A stretch of DNA of 64,000 bases, from contig CASFRV010000001.1 in the NCBI GenBank assembly GCA_949297215.1, positions 372,001 to 436,000 on the forward strand. The letters are read 5' to 3'. The notes under the pieces were generated by a model that worked only from the letters and a program-made list of their open reading frames with translations, was not told where the DNA came from and ran no database searches. Positions 35,773 to 45,717 of the stretch are shown here, in pieces. The translations under genes were made by a program, and so were the position numbers. How positions within the stretch are numbered: position 1 is the first letter of the stretch; the number at the start of each line of letters is the position of its first letter. Source of the stretch: an uncultured Bacteroidales bacterium (GTDB lineage Bacteria; Bacteroidota; Bacteroidia; Bacteroidales; Bacteroidaceae).

Positions 35773-37665
35773 ATGGCAAAGCATATTCCCCTTTTAGACG
35801 TACAGCATCTGACGAAAAGCATTGGCGATCTTTTACTTTTTGATGATATTTCGTTTTCGGTTGCCGATACGGGCAGGGTGGGGCTGATAGCCCGAAACGG
35901 AGCGGGGAAAAGCACGCTTCTCAATATTCTGACCGGGCGCGAGGACTACGATACGGGAGATATCGTGTACAGAAACGGTATCCGCGTGGGCTATCTGGAA
36001 CAGGCGCCGGCCTTTGACCCGGAGCAGAGCGTCATCAACGCATGTTTCAGCCGGGCGGGCGATCTGTCGGAGCTCATCAGCCGTTATGAGGTGTGCATGA
36101 AAACGCCGGGAACGCCCGGCCTGGACGAGCTGCTGGCGGAGATGGATCTGCACAAAGCCTGGGACTTTGAGCTAAGAGCCAAGCAAATTCTGACGAAACT
36201 CGACATATCAGAATATGACAAGCCGATGGGACAGCTTTCCGGCGGGCAGAAAAAGCGCGTGGCGCTGGCCAACGTTTTATTGTCGGAGCCGGACCTGCTC
36301 ATCATGGACGAACCGACGAACCACCTGGATCTGGGGATGACCGAATGGCTGGAAAACTATTTGCAGCAGCACGTAAAGGCGCTTTTGATGGTGACGCACG
36401 ACCGTTATTTCCTCAATCGCGTGTGCTCGGACATCCTGGAACTGGACGAGCAAGGGATGTTTGCCTATCATGGCTCGTATGAATATTATCTGGAAAAGCG
36501 CGAAGAACGGATGACGGCCACCAATGCTTCGATAGCGCGGGCTAAAAATCTGTATCGCAAGGAGCTGGACTGGATGCGCCGCATGCCATGTGCGCGAGGA
36601 CACAAGGCGCGCTACCGGCAAGAGGCTTTCTACGAGTTGGAAAAGCAGGCGCAGCGCAGAATGGAGGAGAGAACGGCCCGTTTGGAGGTGAAAAGCGGAT
36701 ACATCGGCAGTAAAATTTTCGAAGCTGAATATGTCAGCAAATCCTTCGGGGAAGATAAAGTGATATTGAAGGATTTCTACTATAATTTTTCCCGGTATGA
36801 GAAAATGGGCATTGTGGGTAACAACGGGACGGGAAAGTCGACTTTCCTGAAATTGCTTCTCGGCGATGTCCGCCCCGACAGCGGGCGTTTTGTCGTGGGC
36901 GAAACCGTGCGTTTCGGCTATTATGCGCAAGAGGGCTTTGAGTTTGACAAAGAAATGAAAGTGATAGACGCCGTGCGCCGTACGGCCGAGACGATAGACC
37001 TCGGGGGCGGAAGAAAACTGACGGCGAGCCAGCTGCTCACCCATTTTCTGTTTCCGCCGGCCCGCCAGCAGGACTATATATATAAACTGAGCGGAGGAGA
37101 ACGCCGCCGGCTGTATCTCTGCACGGTGCTCATGACCAATCCCAACTTTCTGATACTGGACGAACCTACGAACGATCTCGACATTACCACGCTGCAAATC
37201 CTTGAAGAATACCTGGCAGATTTCCGCGGCTGCGTGATTATTGTCAGCCACGACCGTTATTTCATGGATAAGGTGGTAGACCATTTGCTTGTATTCAAGG
37301 GAAATGGCGTTGTAGAGGATTTTCCGGGAAATTATACCCAATATCGTGAATGGGAGGAGGCGCGACAGGCAGAGGAGAAGAAGGAAAAACCGGCGACGAC
37401 GACCGCGGGAGACCACTCGCGGGCCGAGCGGGCAGCGTCACGTCCGCGCAAACTGACGTTTAAGGAGAAGCGCGAACTGGAAGCGCTGGAAGCGGAGATC
37501 GAAGCCCTCGAAACGGAGAAAAAAGATTTGGAGGAAGCTTTGTGTAGCGGCCGGTTGCCCGTTGACGAGCTTACGGAAAAAAGCATACGCCTGCCCCGGC
37601 TGCAACGCGAGCTGGATGAAAAATCGGAACGCTGGCTGGAACTTTCCATGGTAGGCGAAGCTTGA
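35773..37665 (+). CDS. ABC-F family ATPase, Uup-like
   Basis: The 630-residue protein has two ABC ATPase domains and no membrane segment. The first has NGAGKSTLLNIL, LSGGQKKRVALAN and DEPTNHLD; the second has NGTGKSTFLKLL, LSGGERRRLYLC and DEPTNDLD. They are joined by the ABC-F linker (about 230-310). A C-terminal lysine/glutamate-rich coiled coil (about 555-630, LEALEAEIEALETEKKDLEE) resembles that of Uup. ABC-F proteins act at the ribosome or on nucleic acid; Uup has been linked to tandem-repeat stability and ribosome function. I use ATG 35773 because MAKHIPLLDVQHLTKS is the usual opening. It is 43 bp upstream of rarA. Confidence 0.9.
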   Translation: MAKHIPLLDVQHLTKSIGDLLLFDDISFSVADTGRVGLIARNGAGKSTLLNILTGREDYDTGDIVYRNGIRVGYLEQAPAFDPEQSVINACFSRAGDLSELISRYEVCMKTPGTPGLDELLAEMDLHKAWDFELRAKQILTKLDISEYDKPMGQLSGGQKKRVALANVLLSEPDLLIMDEPTNHLDLGMTEWLENYLQQHVKALLMVTHDRYFLNRVCSDILELDEQGMFAYHGSYEYYLEKREERMTATNASIARAKNLYRKELDWMRRMPCARGHKARYRQEAFYELEKQAQRRMEERTARLEVKSGYIGSKIFEAEYVSKSFGEDKVILKDFYYNFSRYEKMGIVGNNGTGKSTFLKLLLGDVRPDSGRFVVGETVRFGYYAQEGFEFDKEMKVIDAVRRTAETIDLGGGRKLTASQLLTHFLFPPARQQDYIYKLSGGERRRLYLCTVLMTNPNFLILDEPTNDLDITTLQILEEYLADFRGCVIIVSHDRYFMDKVVDHLLVFKGNGVVEDFPGNYTQYREWEEARQAEEKKEKPATTTAGDHSRAERAASRPRKLTFKEKRELEALEAEIEALETEKKDLEEALCSGRLPVDELTEKSIRLPRLQRELDEKSERWLELSMVGEA

Positions 37666-37708
37666 AGCGGTCATAGTCTGTTATGTACTTTATAATCACA
37701 TTATATAT

Positions 37709-38989
37709 ATGTCAGCACCTTTAGCAGAACGTCTTCGTCCCCGTACCTTGGACGAATATATCGGTCAGGAGCATCTGGTAGGCCCCGGCGCTGTTTTACG
37801 CAACATGATAGAGAGCGGACATATCTCTTCCTTTATTTTATGGGGCCCTCCGGGCGTGGGGAAAACGACGCTGGCCCAGATTATTGCCAACAGGCTGGAA
37901 GCACCTTTCTACACGTTGAGCGCTGTGAGCAGTGGCGTGAAGGAGGTGCGCGAGGTAATAGATAAAGCTGCCAAGAACCGCTTTTTTACGTCGGCAGCCC
38001 CGATTCTTTTTATCGACGAAATTCATCGTTTCAGCAAGGCGCAGCAGGACTCTCTCCTTGCAGCTGTCGAGAACGGCACCATCACCCTCATTGGAGCCAC
38101 CACCGAAAATCCTTCGTTCGAGGTAATCCGTCCGCTTCTTTCGCGCTGTCAGGTATATACGTTGAAAAGTCTGAGCAAGGACAACTTGTCGCAGCTGCTT
38201 CACCGTGCCGTGACGGAAGATGTGTTCTTAAAAGAGCGGTCCATCGAGATAAAAGAGACGGAAGCCCTTTTCCGATACAGCGGCGGCGACGCGCGTAAAT
38301 TGCTCAACATCTTAGACCTGCTTGTGGGCGCCGCGGGCGAGGATAAGGTGGTCATCGACAACCGCTCGGTGGCCGGGCGCTTGCAGCAAAACCCTTTGGC
38401 GTACGATAGGGACGGGGAAATGCATTATGATATCATTTCAGCATTTATCAAAAGCATCCGGGGAAGCGATCCTGACGCGGCGGTCTACTGGCTCGCTCGT
38501 ATGATAGAAGGAGGTGAGGATCCCAAGTTCATTGCCCGCCGTCTGGTGATTTCAGCCGCCGAGGACATCGGGCTGGCCAACCCCAACGCTCTGCTACTGG
38601 CCAACGCAGCCTTTGATGCCGTTGCCAAAATAGGCTGGCCCGAGGGGCGCATCCCTTTGGCTGAGGCTACGATTTATCTGGCCACCAGCCCGAAGAGCAA
38701 TTCTGCCTACAAGGCTATCAATGATGCCATGGCGTTGGTGCGCCGCACCGGCAATCAGCCGGTACCCCTCCATTTGCGCAACGCACCTACGCAACTAATG
38801 GAAGAGCTCGGCTATTCCGACGGATATATATATCCGCACGACCGGCCGGGTCACTTTGCCGTTCAGCAATATCTCCCCGACGCGTTGCAGAAACAGCGCT
38901 TATGGTATGCAGCCGGCAACCCGGCCGAACAAAAAGTGGCCCAGCGCATGGAACAATTGTGGGGAAAGTCTTTTACCGCCACCGATTGA
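37709..38989 (+). CDS. rarA: Replication-associated recombination protein RarA (MgsA)
   Basis: RarA is an AAA+ ATPase related to clamp loaders that acts at stalled forks. The 426-residue product shows [21 protein letters not shown] at the start, Walker [13 protein letters not shown] (about 50-61), Walker [17 protein letters not shown], the sensor region [12 protein letters not shown] and arginine finger [10 protein letters not shown], then the RarA C-terminal domain with [15 protein letters not shown] and [15 protein letters not shown]. Length is normal. It probably shares a transcript with the ABC-F gene and ends at a strong hairpin shared with the convergent PiT gene. Confidence 0.95.
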   Translation: MSAPLAERLRPRTLDEYIGQEHLVGPGAVLRNMIESGHISSFILWGPPGVGKTTLAQIIANRLEAPFYTLSAVSSGVKEVREVIDKAAKNRFFTSAAPILFIDEIHRFSKAQQDSLLAAVENGTITLIGATTENPSFEVIRPLLSRCQVYTLKSLSKDNLSQLLHRAVTEDVFLKERSIEIKETEALFRYSGGDARKLLNILDLLVGAAGEDKVVIDNRSVAGRLQQNPLAYDRDGEMHYDIISAFIKSIRGSDPDAAVYWLARMIEGGEDPKFIARRLVISAAEDIGLANPNALLLANAAFDAVAKIGWPEGRIPLAEATIYLATSPKSNSAYKAINDAMALVRRTGNQPVPLHLRNAPTQLMEELGYSDGYIYPHDRPGHFAVQQYLPDALQKQRLWYAAGNPAEQKVAQRMEQLWGKSFTATD

Positions 38990-39012
38990 TTTCCATAACT
39001 CGGCCACATACG

Positions 39013-39050
39013 AAGCGGCGCCTGCAAAAAACATTTGCAGGCGCCGCTTT
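39013..39050. terminator. Bidirectional terminator between rarA and PiT gene
   Basis: A perfect 16-bp stem (39013-39028 with 39034-39049) around a 5-nt loop. The stem ends are A- and T-rich, so it can work both ways. Confidence 0.8.
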
Positions 39051-39068
39051 CGATTTACAGTGTGTTGC

Positions 39069-41306
39069 TTATTGCTGGAAGCGTTTGCTGGCCCGTATGA
39101 GGTGGCGGGTCATGCTGATAAGCTCTTGCGTTTCTTGCAGCGTGTTCAGGTAAAGCAAATCGACCTGAATGTTGCTGTCCTCGCGCTGGATGCGTTCTTG
39201 CTGTTGGTGGCGGATCTGCGAGATACGGCTCTTCATGGCGTTGCCGTCAACAAGGAGAACGTCAGCATCTTCAAAGTTGCCCGTGCGGATGGCTTGCTCG
39301 GTTTTGACGAGCAGGCGGTCCACTTCGCTGCAAATAGGTGTAAGCTCCTCTTTGTAGGCGCGCGGCAGCGGTTTAAAGTTGTTGTCCACGTGTTCAATGG
39401 CAGGATCGAGCATACGCTTTAAGCAATAAATGATTTGCGAGGCGTTGTTGCATCCCAGATGGAACCATGTGTTTTTTTCCACGGCAAGAAGATGGTCTAT
39501 CTTCCGCATGCCCAGGATTTCCTTTTTGCGATATCGCTTCCAGACGCTTCTTTCGGTTTCCACCTGGTGAGCAGCCTGTCGCAGCACTTTGATGTTTTCG
39601 CCCGTCAGGCCTTCGGTGATGCTGTTGAAGGTTGCGCGGGCAAAGGCCACGAGGTCGGCTTGCGTCCGGCGGACGTGTTCCATCAGCAGCTGCCAGGTTT
39701 CCTGCTTGTCGTGGCTGCGTGCCATCTGTCTGAAGAGGACATCAACGGTTTCTCCCTCGTTCTTTTTCTTGAATCGCCGGTTGTTGTTGACGAGCACCAC
39801 TACAACGAGCACTACGACGGCCAGCATGGCCGCGAAGCCGCCCACGTGGCAAAGCATGGCGATGAGGAAACTCAGGATAAAGGCTGCACCGGCCGTGATG
39901 AACCAGCCTCCGATAACGGTGATGACACCTGTGATGCGGTAGACGGCCGTTTCGCGTCCCCAGGCGCGGTCGGCCAGCGAGGAGCCCATGGCTACCATAA
40001 ATGCGACGTATGTTGTCGAAAGGGGGAGTTGGAGCGAGGTGCCTACGACGATAAGCAAACCGCCGAGCACGAGATTTACGGAGGCGCGCACCAAGTCGAA
40101 AGCCATTCCGTCGTCCATGATTGCTTCTTCGGTGTTGAAGCGGGTGTTTATCCAGACTTTCACCCGGCGGGGGACGTAGCGGTTGACGACGGAGGTCGTA
40201 TTAAGCACGTTGCGCACCAGGCGTCGGGCGATGCGCGAGGAGCTGAAAGCTTCTTCGCTCTCGTCCTGTCGTGCCAGATTGACGGATGTGTCGATTACCT
40301 TTCGGGCTTTTTTTGAGCGGAAGATGGCCACCGTCATGATGAGGCCGGCCAGCACGAGGTAGAGGTGCATGTAAGGCAGTGTAGACGGTTCGCTGAGCAC
40401 GCTCATCTTATATGCGGTGGGGTTGGCGCCCGGAGCGGCTGAATAGTCGAGGTACGATTCCAGTCCGGCCAGGGGAACGCCGATGAAGTTGACAAGGTCG
40501 TTGCCTGCAAAGGCCATGGCCAGCGAGAAGGTGCCGAACAGTACGATTATTTTGAAGATGTTGATCTTGCAGAGGTGAAGTATTTCAACGAGCAAGGTGG
40601 TCAGGACAAAGCAGCCCGCCACGAGCAGGAGCAAATGGGCATCTATCCACCCTTTGATTTCGGGCGACATGAAGCTGGCGCTTTTCAGGCCGTTTACGAC
40701 GAGGAAATAGGCAATCGAGGTGATAGATATTCCGCCGAAGATGGCTATGCTCCATCTGAGGTGCTTTTTATAATTAAAGGTGAAGACGAGGCGTGCAATC
40801 CACATGACGATGAGGCCGAACACGAAGGCTATGGCCACGCTGAGGAAGATGCCTATAATGACGGAGAGGGCCTTGTCGGTGTTGATGAGGTCGGCATAGG
40901 TCTGCCCTTCGGCCACAATTTTCGACATGGCCAGAGCCGTGCTGCCGCCCAACAGACCGAAAACCATCGAGACGGTTGTCGACGTGGGCATGCCGAGCGT
41001 ATTAAAGATGTCGAGCAGGATGACGTCCGTTGCCGCGACGGCCAAGAAAATGCACATGACGTCGTCGAACGCGTACATGTCGGGATGGAGTATGCCGTGG
41101 CGGGCTATGTCCATCATGCCCCCACTGGTGGAGGCGCCAACGAAGATGCCGATGCCGGCCACGACAAGTATTGTTCTGAACTTGGCGGCTTTTGCTCCTA
41201 CGGCGGGGCTCAGAAAGTTTACGGCGTCGTTTGCAACACCCACCGAGAGGTCGAATGCTGCCAAGAGGAGGAGGAATATAAGTATCCCCAAATAAAAAAT
41301 GTCCAT
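39069..41306 (-). CDS. PiT-family inorganic phosphate transporter with PhoU-like tail
   Basis: The 745-residue protein has the PiT signature repeats GVANDAVNFLSPAVG (about 24-38) and FAGNDLVNFIGVPLAG (about 258), one in each half of the duplicated transporter fold, with about ten to twelve membrane helices. After the last helix (about 530-550) a cytoplasmic helical tail of about 190 residues (about 550-745) resembles PhoU-like regulators of phosphate uptake; in many bacteria this is a separate gene next to pit. It should import phosphate driven by a cation gradient. I use ATG 41304-41306 as the protein then begins MDIFYLGILIF. A -7 element (41334-41341) is 27 bp upstream. It stands as a single gene. 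Confidence 0.9.
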   Translation of the reverse strand: MDIFYLGILIFLLLLAAFDLSVGVANDAVNFLSPAVGAKAAKFRTILVVAGIGIFVGASTSGGMMDIARHGILHPDMYAFDDVMCIFLAVAATDVILLDIFNTLGMPTSTTVSMVFGLLGGSTALAMSKIVAEGQTYADLINTDKALSVIIGIFLSVAIAFVFGLIVMWIARLVFTFNYKKHLRWSIAIFGGISITSIAYFLVVNGLKSASFMSPEIKGWIDAHLLLLVAGCFVLTTLLVEILHLCKINIFKIIVLFGTFSLAMAFAGNDLVNFIGVPLAGLESYLDYSAAPGANPTAYKMSVLSEPSTLPYMHLYLVLAGLIMTVAIFRSKKARKVIDTSVNLARQDESEEAFSSSRIARRLVRNVLNTTSVVNRYVPRRVKVWINTRFNTEEAIMDDGMAFDLVRASVNLVLGGLLIVVGTSLQLPLSTTYVAFMVAMGSSLADRAWGRETAVYRITGVITVIGGWFITAGAAFILSFLIAMLCHVGGFAAMLAVVVLVVVVLVNNNRRFKKKNEGETVDVLFRQMARSHDKQETWQLLMEHVRRTQADLVAFARATFNSITEGLTGENIKVLRQAAHQVETERSVWKRYRKKEILGMRKIDHLLAVEKNTWFHLGCNNASQIIYCLKRMLDPAIEHVDNNFKPLPRAYKEELTPICSEVDRLLVKTEQAIRTGNFEDADVLLVDGNAMKSRISQIRHQQQERIQREDSNIQVDLLYLNTLQETQELISMTRHLIRASKRFQQ

Positions 41307-41333
41307 ATCGGGTTGTAAATGAAAATTTCGTTG

Positions 41334-41341
41334 CAAAGATA
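41334..41341 (-). promoter_or_regulatory. -7 promoter element for the PiT gene
   Basis: TATCTTTG on the minus strand fits TAnnTTTG. Confidence 0.45.
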
Positions 41342-41706
41342 GGCGTTTATTCGTGTTTCATAATATTACCAAAAAGTTTTAACTGTTTTTGCTGCCGGGA
41401 AAATCGAAATGATACGCATTGTTTTGCATCTTCTTTCCTGCATTATGTTGAATAACAGACGGCTAACTTTTTCTTGCTGATTTGTTGCTTTCTGTTAAAG
41501 CCTCTCGGATGTATTAAATGAAAGTGTTAATCTGTTTTTCATTTAAATGAAATGTTTCTTTTATGTGAAGAATGTGTTACGCTGCCGGCCTCACGGTGGC
41601 AGCCGGCTTTCTGTTTCCGTCCGGTCGCCGTTTGTGCAGTTTTCTATATTAATAAGGTGTGGCGCTTAAATATGCAGGAGTGTGCATTGGGCTGGGAGGA
41701 AAATAG

Positions 41707-41714
41707 TATCTTTG
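41707..41714 (+). promoter_or_regulatory. -7 promoter element for the 211-aa gene
   Basis: TATCTTTG fits TAnnTTTG, 21 bp before the ATG. TTG at 41687-41689 is 17 bp upstream. Confidence 0.5.
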
Positions 41715-41735
41715 CGCTGTTAAATTTTATAAGAT

Positions 41736-42371
41736 ATGAGTATTCTAAGCATATTCAGAAAAAAAACATCCACTCAGGAGGCCGGCTGGCGCGTGGGAGG
41801 TATGGAAGATTTCATGACGCTCATCCGCGTTTATTACCAGGCTGTCATGGCGGCCAATCTGGGTATAAGCAATTTGTCGTTGCTTCCCGATCTTCGGGTG
41901 TTCAAGCAGACGCTTCACGTCCCGACAGTCAACAACAAGCTGGGCGTCGGCGAGAAGAACCGGTGTAAAAAAATGCTTTCGGAGCTTTACGGCATGTCCG
42001 ACGGCTTTTTCAAGGAAATTGACCAGAGCATCAAGCGCAATTGCAAGAACATCAACGACGTGCGCACGTATTTCTTCATGTTCCAGGGCTTTTCGCAGGA
42101 CACGATGATGCTGATGGGCAACTTGATGAAGTGGAAGTTTCGCATGCCGGGCTTTATGAAAAAAGCGATGCGCGCCATGACGGAGAAAACCGTGGCTCAA
42201 ATCTTGACGAAGGACAATTGGAAAGACGACGGCGTGCGCAAGACGTGTGCCAACATCCGCCGTTACCGTCAGTCGCTCAATTATTCGCCCGAGTGGATGA
42301 CGGAATACGTCTATAACATCATTATGCTGGCTAAGAAAGAGCCGAAACCTCACGATGCTGAGGAAAAATAA
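41736..42371 (+). CDS. Conserved hypothetical protein (211 aa)
   Basis: I do not recognise a characterised family. The product is soluble, basic and helical, with no signal peptide. Visible patterns include MEDFMTLIRVYYQAVMAANLG, LPDLRVFKQTLHVPTVNNKLG and a methionine/phenylalanine-rich middle (YFFMFQGFSQDTMMLMGNLM), which could pack against a membrane or partner. It ends in a charged tail. It is transcribed in the same direction as the coiled-coil/zapA/rny block, 65 bp upstream of it, but that block has its own promoter. The linkage hints at a cell-envelope or division role, as inference only. Confidence 0.65.
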   Translation: MSILSIFRKKTSTQEAGWRVGGMEDFMTLIRVYYQAVMAANLGISNLSLLPDLRVFKQTLHVPTVNNKLGVGEKNRCKKMLSELYGMSDGFFKEIDQSIKRNCKNINDVRTYFFMFQGFSQDTMMLMGNLMKWKFRMPGFMKKAMRAMTEKTVAQILTKDNWKDDGVRKTCANIRRYRQSLNYSPEWMTEYVYNIIMLAKKEPKPHDAEEK

Positions 42372-42381
42372 TTTTGGCTTT

Positions 42382-42413
42382 TTTGGAGAAAACGCATTAA
42401 CTTCTTATCTTTG
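42382..42413 (+). promoter_or_regulatory. Promoter of the coiled-coil/zapA unit
   Basis: TTTG at 42382-42385, a 20-bp spacer, and TATCTTTG at 42406-42413 form a full consensus promoter 23 bp upstream of the coiled-coil gene. Confidence 0.6.
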
Positions 42414-42436
42414 CCGGAAAGTTAGCAGGCTTATTA

Positions 42437-42730
42437 ATGACAAAAGAGGAGGAAAAAGCCCTGCGTGACTTCGAAACGAGGGTCAGGCAGATGATACTTC
42501 GCTTTGGAGAGCTCGAAAAAGAGAACGCCCGGCTTCTCGCAGCCCGCGAGAGCGACCGGAGGGCGCTCGAAAGCCTGCAAGCAGAAAACGAGCGGCTTCG
42601 CCGTGAGTATGCCAACTTGAAATTGGCCAGGATGCTCCAAGTCAGCGACGAGGACAAGAGCGCTGCCAAAGCGCGGCTGGCCAAATTGGTGCGCGACGTC
42701 GACAAATGTATAGCTCTATTGAACGCATAA
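42437..42730 (+). CDS. Small coiled-coil protein, possibly ZapB-like
   Basis: The 97-residue product is almost wholly coiled coil: heptad leucines and many Glu/Arg from about residue 5 to 65 (MILRFGELEKENARLLAARE, ALESLQAENERLRREYANLK), then a short C-terminal helical segment. It lies 9 bp upstream of zapA in the same unit. In gammaproteobacteria ZapB is a small coiled-coil partner of ZapA at the division ring; length, coiled-coil content and gene pairing suggest a similar role here, but sequence similarity to ZapB is generic. ATG 42437 is the only good start and follows a consensus promoter. Confidence 0.6.
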   Translation: MTKEEEKALRDFETRVRQMILRFGELEKENARLLAARESDRRALESLQAENERLRREYANLKLARMLQVSDEDKSAAKARLAKLVRDVDKCIALLNA

Positions 42731-42739
42731 CGAACCGTA

Positions 42740-43033
42740 ATGGACGCAAACAGTGACAAGTTCGTCATCCAGCTCTGGATCGGCAATCAAAAATACCCGA
42801 TCACCGTCAGCCGCGATAAGGAAGAGATATTCCGCAAGGCTGAGAAGCTTGTCAACGAAAAGCTGAACCGTTACCGGACCACTTATCCCAACCAAGGAGA
42901 CGATATATACATGTCGGTAGTTCTTTTGGACTTGGCCGTAAGTCTTCTTCAAAGCGAGGAACGACAGGACACGGAACCGTACAACAAGGTTTTGTCGCAG
43001 TTGACGAAGGAAATGGAGGAGGCGCTGGCGTGA
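42740..43033 (+). CDS. zapA: Cell division protein ZapA
   Basis: ZapA binds FtsZ and promotes filament bundling in the Z-ring. The 97-residue product has the usual size and layout: an N-terminal beta-hairpin domain ([20 protein letters not shown]), an [16 protein letters not shown] helix, and a long C-terminal coiled coil (about 50-97, [18 protein letters not shown]). Family resemblance is good though ZapA is short and diverse. It is cotranscribed with the upstream coiled-coil gene; a terminator separates it from rny. Confidence 0.82.
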   Translation: MDANSDKFVIQLWIGNQKYPITVSRDKEEIFRKAEKLVNEKLNRYRTTYPNQGDDIYMSVVLLDLAVSLLQSEERQDTEPYNKVLSQLTKEMEEALA

Positions 43034-43080
43034 GAGCGCCGGTATGCAGCTTTCCACAGTCGGATAAAAGAAAAAAACGT

Positions 43081-43133
43081 GCACCTTTTCTTGCCGTCGG
43101 GCTTGTCCCGCCGGCAAGGTGAGGTGCTTTTTT
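43081..43133 (+). terminator. Terminator between zapA and rny
   Basis: A two-part hairpin, with outer stem 43081-43086 with 43122-43127 and inner stem 43091-43096 with 43112-43117, is followed by six T. Confidence 0.7.
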
Positions 43134-43159
43134 ATTAATATCTAATTAAGTATGACGAA

Positions 43160-44689
43160 ATGGAGATAATATTGGCAATTGCCGGCCTCATAGTGGGAGG
43201 CGGCGTAGGTTTTGGATTGTTCAGGTACGTTCTGACAAAAAAATACAGGAGAGTGCTGGACGAGGCTTCCAAGGAAGCCGACGTGCTCAAGGAAAAGAAA
43301 ATGCTGGAAGTGAAAGAAAAATTTCTGAACAAGAAGGCAGAGCTCGAAAAAGAGGTACAGCAGCGCAACCAGAAGATATTGCAGATAGAGAACAAACTGA
43401 AACAACGCGAAATAGGTCTCAACCAGCGACAGGAAGATCTGGGGCGCCGCAAGTCGGAGCTTGACGCATTTCAGTCGCGTCTCAACTCGCAGTCGCAGGC
43501 GCTCACCCTGCGCGAGGAAGAGCTCGACCGCATGCAGATGCGCGAGCGCGAAAAGCTGGAAGAGCTCAGCGGACTTTCGGCCGAGGAAGCCAAGAAGCGC
43601 TTGGTCGACTCGTTAAAGGACGAAGCCAAGAGCGACGCCCAGTCGTATATCAACGAAATCATGGACGACGCCAAGATGACGGCTAACAAAGAGGCCAAGC
43701 GCATCGTCATTCAGACCATACAGCGCGTTGCCACCGAGACGGCCATCGAAAACAGCGTCACCGTGTTCCACATTGACAACGACGAGGTGAAAGGCCGCAT
43801 CATAGGTCGCGAAGGCCGCAACATACGTGCGCTTGAAGCCGCCACAGGTGTGGAAATTGTAGTTGACGACACGCCCGAGGCAATTGTTATTTCCGCCTTC
43901 GACCCTGTGCGCCGCGAGATCTGCCGCTTGGCGCTCCATCAGCTCATAGCCGACGGACGCATCCACCCCGCCCGCATCGAAGAGGTGGTCAGCAAGGTCA
44001 AGAAGCAGGTGGAGGAAGAGGTCATCGAGACGGGCAAGCGCACGGCCATCGACCTTGGCATTCACGGCCTGCATCCCGAGCTGATACGCATCGTCGGAAA
44101 GATGAAGTACCGCTCGTCTTACGGGCAGAACCTCTTGCAGCACGCCCGCGAGACGGCCAATCTCTGCTCTGTCATGGCCGCCGAGCTGGGGCTCAACCCC
44201 AAGAAGGCCAAGCGCGCCGGCCTGCTGCACGACATAGGCAAGGTGCCCGACGAGGAATCGGAGCTTCCGCACGCACTTTACGGCGCCAAGCTGGCCGAGA
44301 AATACAAGGAAAAGCCCGAGATATGCAATGCCATCGGTGCCCACCACGACGAAATGGAGATGACCACCCTGCTGGCGCCGATTGTCCAGGTTTGCGACGC
44401 CATCAGCGGTGCACGTCCCGGCGCCCGCCGCGAGATTGTCGAGGCTTACATCAAGCGTCTGAACGATTTGGAGAACATCGCAATGAGCTATCCCGGCGTG
44501 ACCAAAACGTATGCCATCCAGGCAGGACGCGAACTGCGCGTCATCGTGGGCGCCGACAAGATCGACGACAAGCAGACCGAGAGCCTGAGCACGGAAATTG
44601 CCAAGCGCATACAGGATGAAATGACCTACCCGGGCCAGGTTAAGATCACAGTGATCCGCGAAACGCGCGCAGTGAGCTACGCCAAGTAA
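43160..44689 (+). CDS. rny: Ribonuclease Y
   Basis: RNase Y is a membrane-bound endoribonuclease that starts mRNA decay. The 509-residue product has the standard order: N-terminal membrane helix ([21 protein letters not shown]), long coiled coil (about 25-190), KH RNA-binding domain (about 200-265, [19 protein letters not shown]), and HD metal-dependent phosphodiesterase domain (about 325-420, with [16 protein letters not shown] and [14 protein letters not shown]). The length is typical. It follows zapA after a terminator, with an AT-rich leader from which no clear promoter emerges. Confidence 0.96.
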   Translation: MEIILAIAGLIVGGGVGFGLFRYVLTKKYRRVLDEASKEADVLKEKKMLEVKEKFLNKKAELEKEVQQRNQKILQIENKLKQREIGLNQRQEDLGRRKSELDAFQSRLNSQSQALTLREEELDRMQMREREKLEELSGLSAEEAKKRLVDSLKDEAKSDAQSYINEIMDDAKMTANKEAKRIVIQTIQRVATETAIENSVTVFHIDNDEVKGRIIGREGRNIRALEAATGVEIVVDDTPEAIVISAFDPVRREICRLALHQLIADGRIHPARIEEVVSKVKKQVEEEVIETGKRTAIDLGIHGLHPELIRIVGKMKYRSSYGQNLLQHARETANLCSVMAAELGLNPKKAKRAGLLHDIGKVPDEESELPHALYGAKLAEKYKEKPEICNAIGAHHDEMEMTTLLAPIVQVCDAISGARPGARREIVEAYIKRLNDLENIAMSYPGVTKTYAIQAGRELRVIVGADKIDDKQTESLSTEIAKRIQDEMTYPGQVKITVIRETRAVSYAK

Positions 44690-44718
44690 TCGCGCGTTTA
44701 CTGACGCTACAACACACA

Positions 44719-44763
44719 GCCTCCCGCCGTCGCAGCAGCCGACGGCGGGAGGCTTTCTTTTTT
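44719..44763 (+). terminator. Terminator of rny
   Basis: A perfect 13-bp GC stem (44719-44731 with 44741-44753) is followed by TTTCTTTTTT. Confidence 0.85.
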
Positions 44764-44822
44764 CAAGTCCCGCCCGCTTGTTCGCCGCCGCATGCGCGCG
44801 CAGTGTGCTTTGCGATAAAGGC

Positions 44823-44863
44823 GAGGCCCCTCCGTCCTGCGGGACGGAGGGGCCTCTTGTTTT
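44823..44863. terminator. Terminator at the 3' end of nagB
   Basis: A perfect 15-bp stem (44823-44837 with 44842-44856) with a 4-nt loop lies between rny and nagB. The T-rich flank is better on the plus strand (TTGTTTT). Confidence 0.65.
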
Positions 44864-44887
44864 GCGGCAGGACGTGTGCCGGGACGA

Positions 44888-45682
44888 TCAGATGAGCTGA
44901 TCCTTCTCGATGTCCTTGAAGTATTTGTACGTGCCGTGCTTGATTTCCTCGCAGGCAGCCTCGTCGCACACGATGATGCCGTGCTGGTGGAGCTGCAAAG
45001 CCGAGATGGTCCACATCTGCGTGACGGGACCCTCGACAGCGGCCTGCAAAGCGCGGGCTTTGTTGTGGCCGTTGCACAGGATGAGCACCTCTTTTGCAGC
45101 CATCACCGTGCCTACGCCGACGGTCAGGGCATGGGCGGGCACGTCCTCGGGCTTGCCGCCGAAGAAGCGCGAGTTGGCCACGCGCGTGTCGGTTGTCAGC
45201 GTTTTCTGGCGCGTGCGGCTGGTGAGCGACGAGCCCGGTTCGTTAAAGGCGATGTGGCCGTCGGGACCGATGCCGCCAATGAAGAGGTCGATGCCGCCGG
45301 CCTCTTCGATCATCTGCTCGTAGTGGGCACATTCGGCTTCCAGATCGGCAGCGTTGCCGTTGAGGATGTGGATGTTTTCCTTCGGGCAGTCGATGTGGTC
45401 AAAGAGGTTCTTGGCCATAAACGAGTGGTAGCTTTCGGGATGCGACTCGGGCAGGTTGACATATTCGTCCATATTGAACGTCAGCACGTGCTTGAAGCTC
45501 ACGCGTCCCTCCTTGCAGGCCTTTACCAGCTCCTGGTACATGCCGATGGGCGACGAACCGGTGGGCAGACCCAACACGAACGGTTTTTCGGCCGTGGGCT
45601 TGGCGGCGTTAATCTTGTTGATGACGTAGTTGGCTGCCCAAAGGGAAAGCTTCTCATAGTTGGGCTCGATGATAACTCTCAT
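44888..45682 (-). CDS. nagB: Glucosamine-6-phosphate deaminase
   Basis: NagB converts glucosamine-6-phosphate to fructose-6-phosphate and ammonia, feeding amino sugars from mucin or peptidoglycan into glycolysis. The 264-residue product shows [16 protein letters not shown], the catalytic Asp region [34 protein letters not shown] (catalytic His) and the C-terminal nucleophile region. I use ATG 45680-45682, which begins [13 protein letters not shown] as in other NagB proteins; an upstream extension would run through a consensus promoter. Its promoter is well formed (45718-45749). The neighbouring divergent sulfatase suggests, but does not prove, a shared theme of host-glycan use. Confidence 0.96.
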   Translation of the reverse strand: MRVIIEPNYEKLSLWAANYVINKINAAKPTAEKPFVLGLPTGSSPIGMYQELVKACKEGRVSFKHVLTFNMDEYVNLPESHPESYHSFMAKNLFDHIDCPKENIHILNGNAADLEAECAHYEQMIEEAGGIDLFIGGIGPDGHIAFNEPGSSLTSRTRQKTLTTDTRVANSRFFGGKPEDVPAHALTVGVGTVMAAKEVLILCNGHNKARALQAAVEGPVTQMWTISALQLHQHGIIVCDEAACEEIKHGTYKYFKDIEKDQLI

Positions 45683-45717
45683 AAAAATCTGTATTAAAGT
45701 TGAACGATACTTATTCG

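Larger units (their letters stand above)
41307..41735. other. AT-rich divergent intergenic region
   Basis: This 429-bp spacer has no credible gene and is markedly AT-rich against the rest of the window. It holds divergent -7 elements near both ends (41334-41341 minus; 41707-41714 plus), a 16-bp perfect palindrome TTTCATTTAAATGAAA (41537-41552) and a related half-site ATTAAATGAAA (41513-41523), and a GC hairpin near 41581-41605. Confidence 0.5.

Noticed and set aside
43034..43159. A 6S RNA gene downstream of zapA, as in gammaproteobacteria
   Set aside because: The spacer is only 126 bp and holds one terminator hairpin, too small for the long 6S structure.
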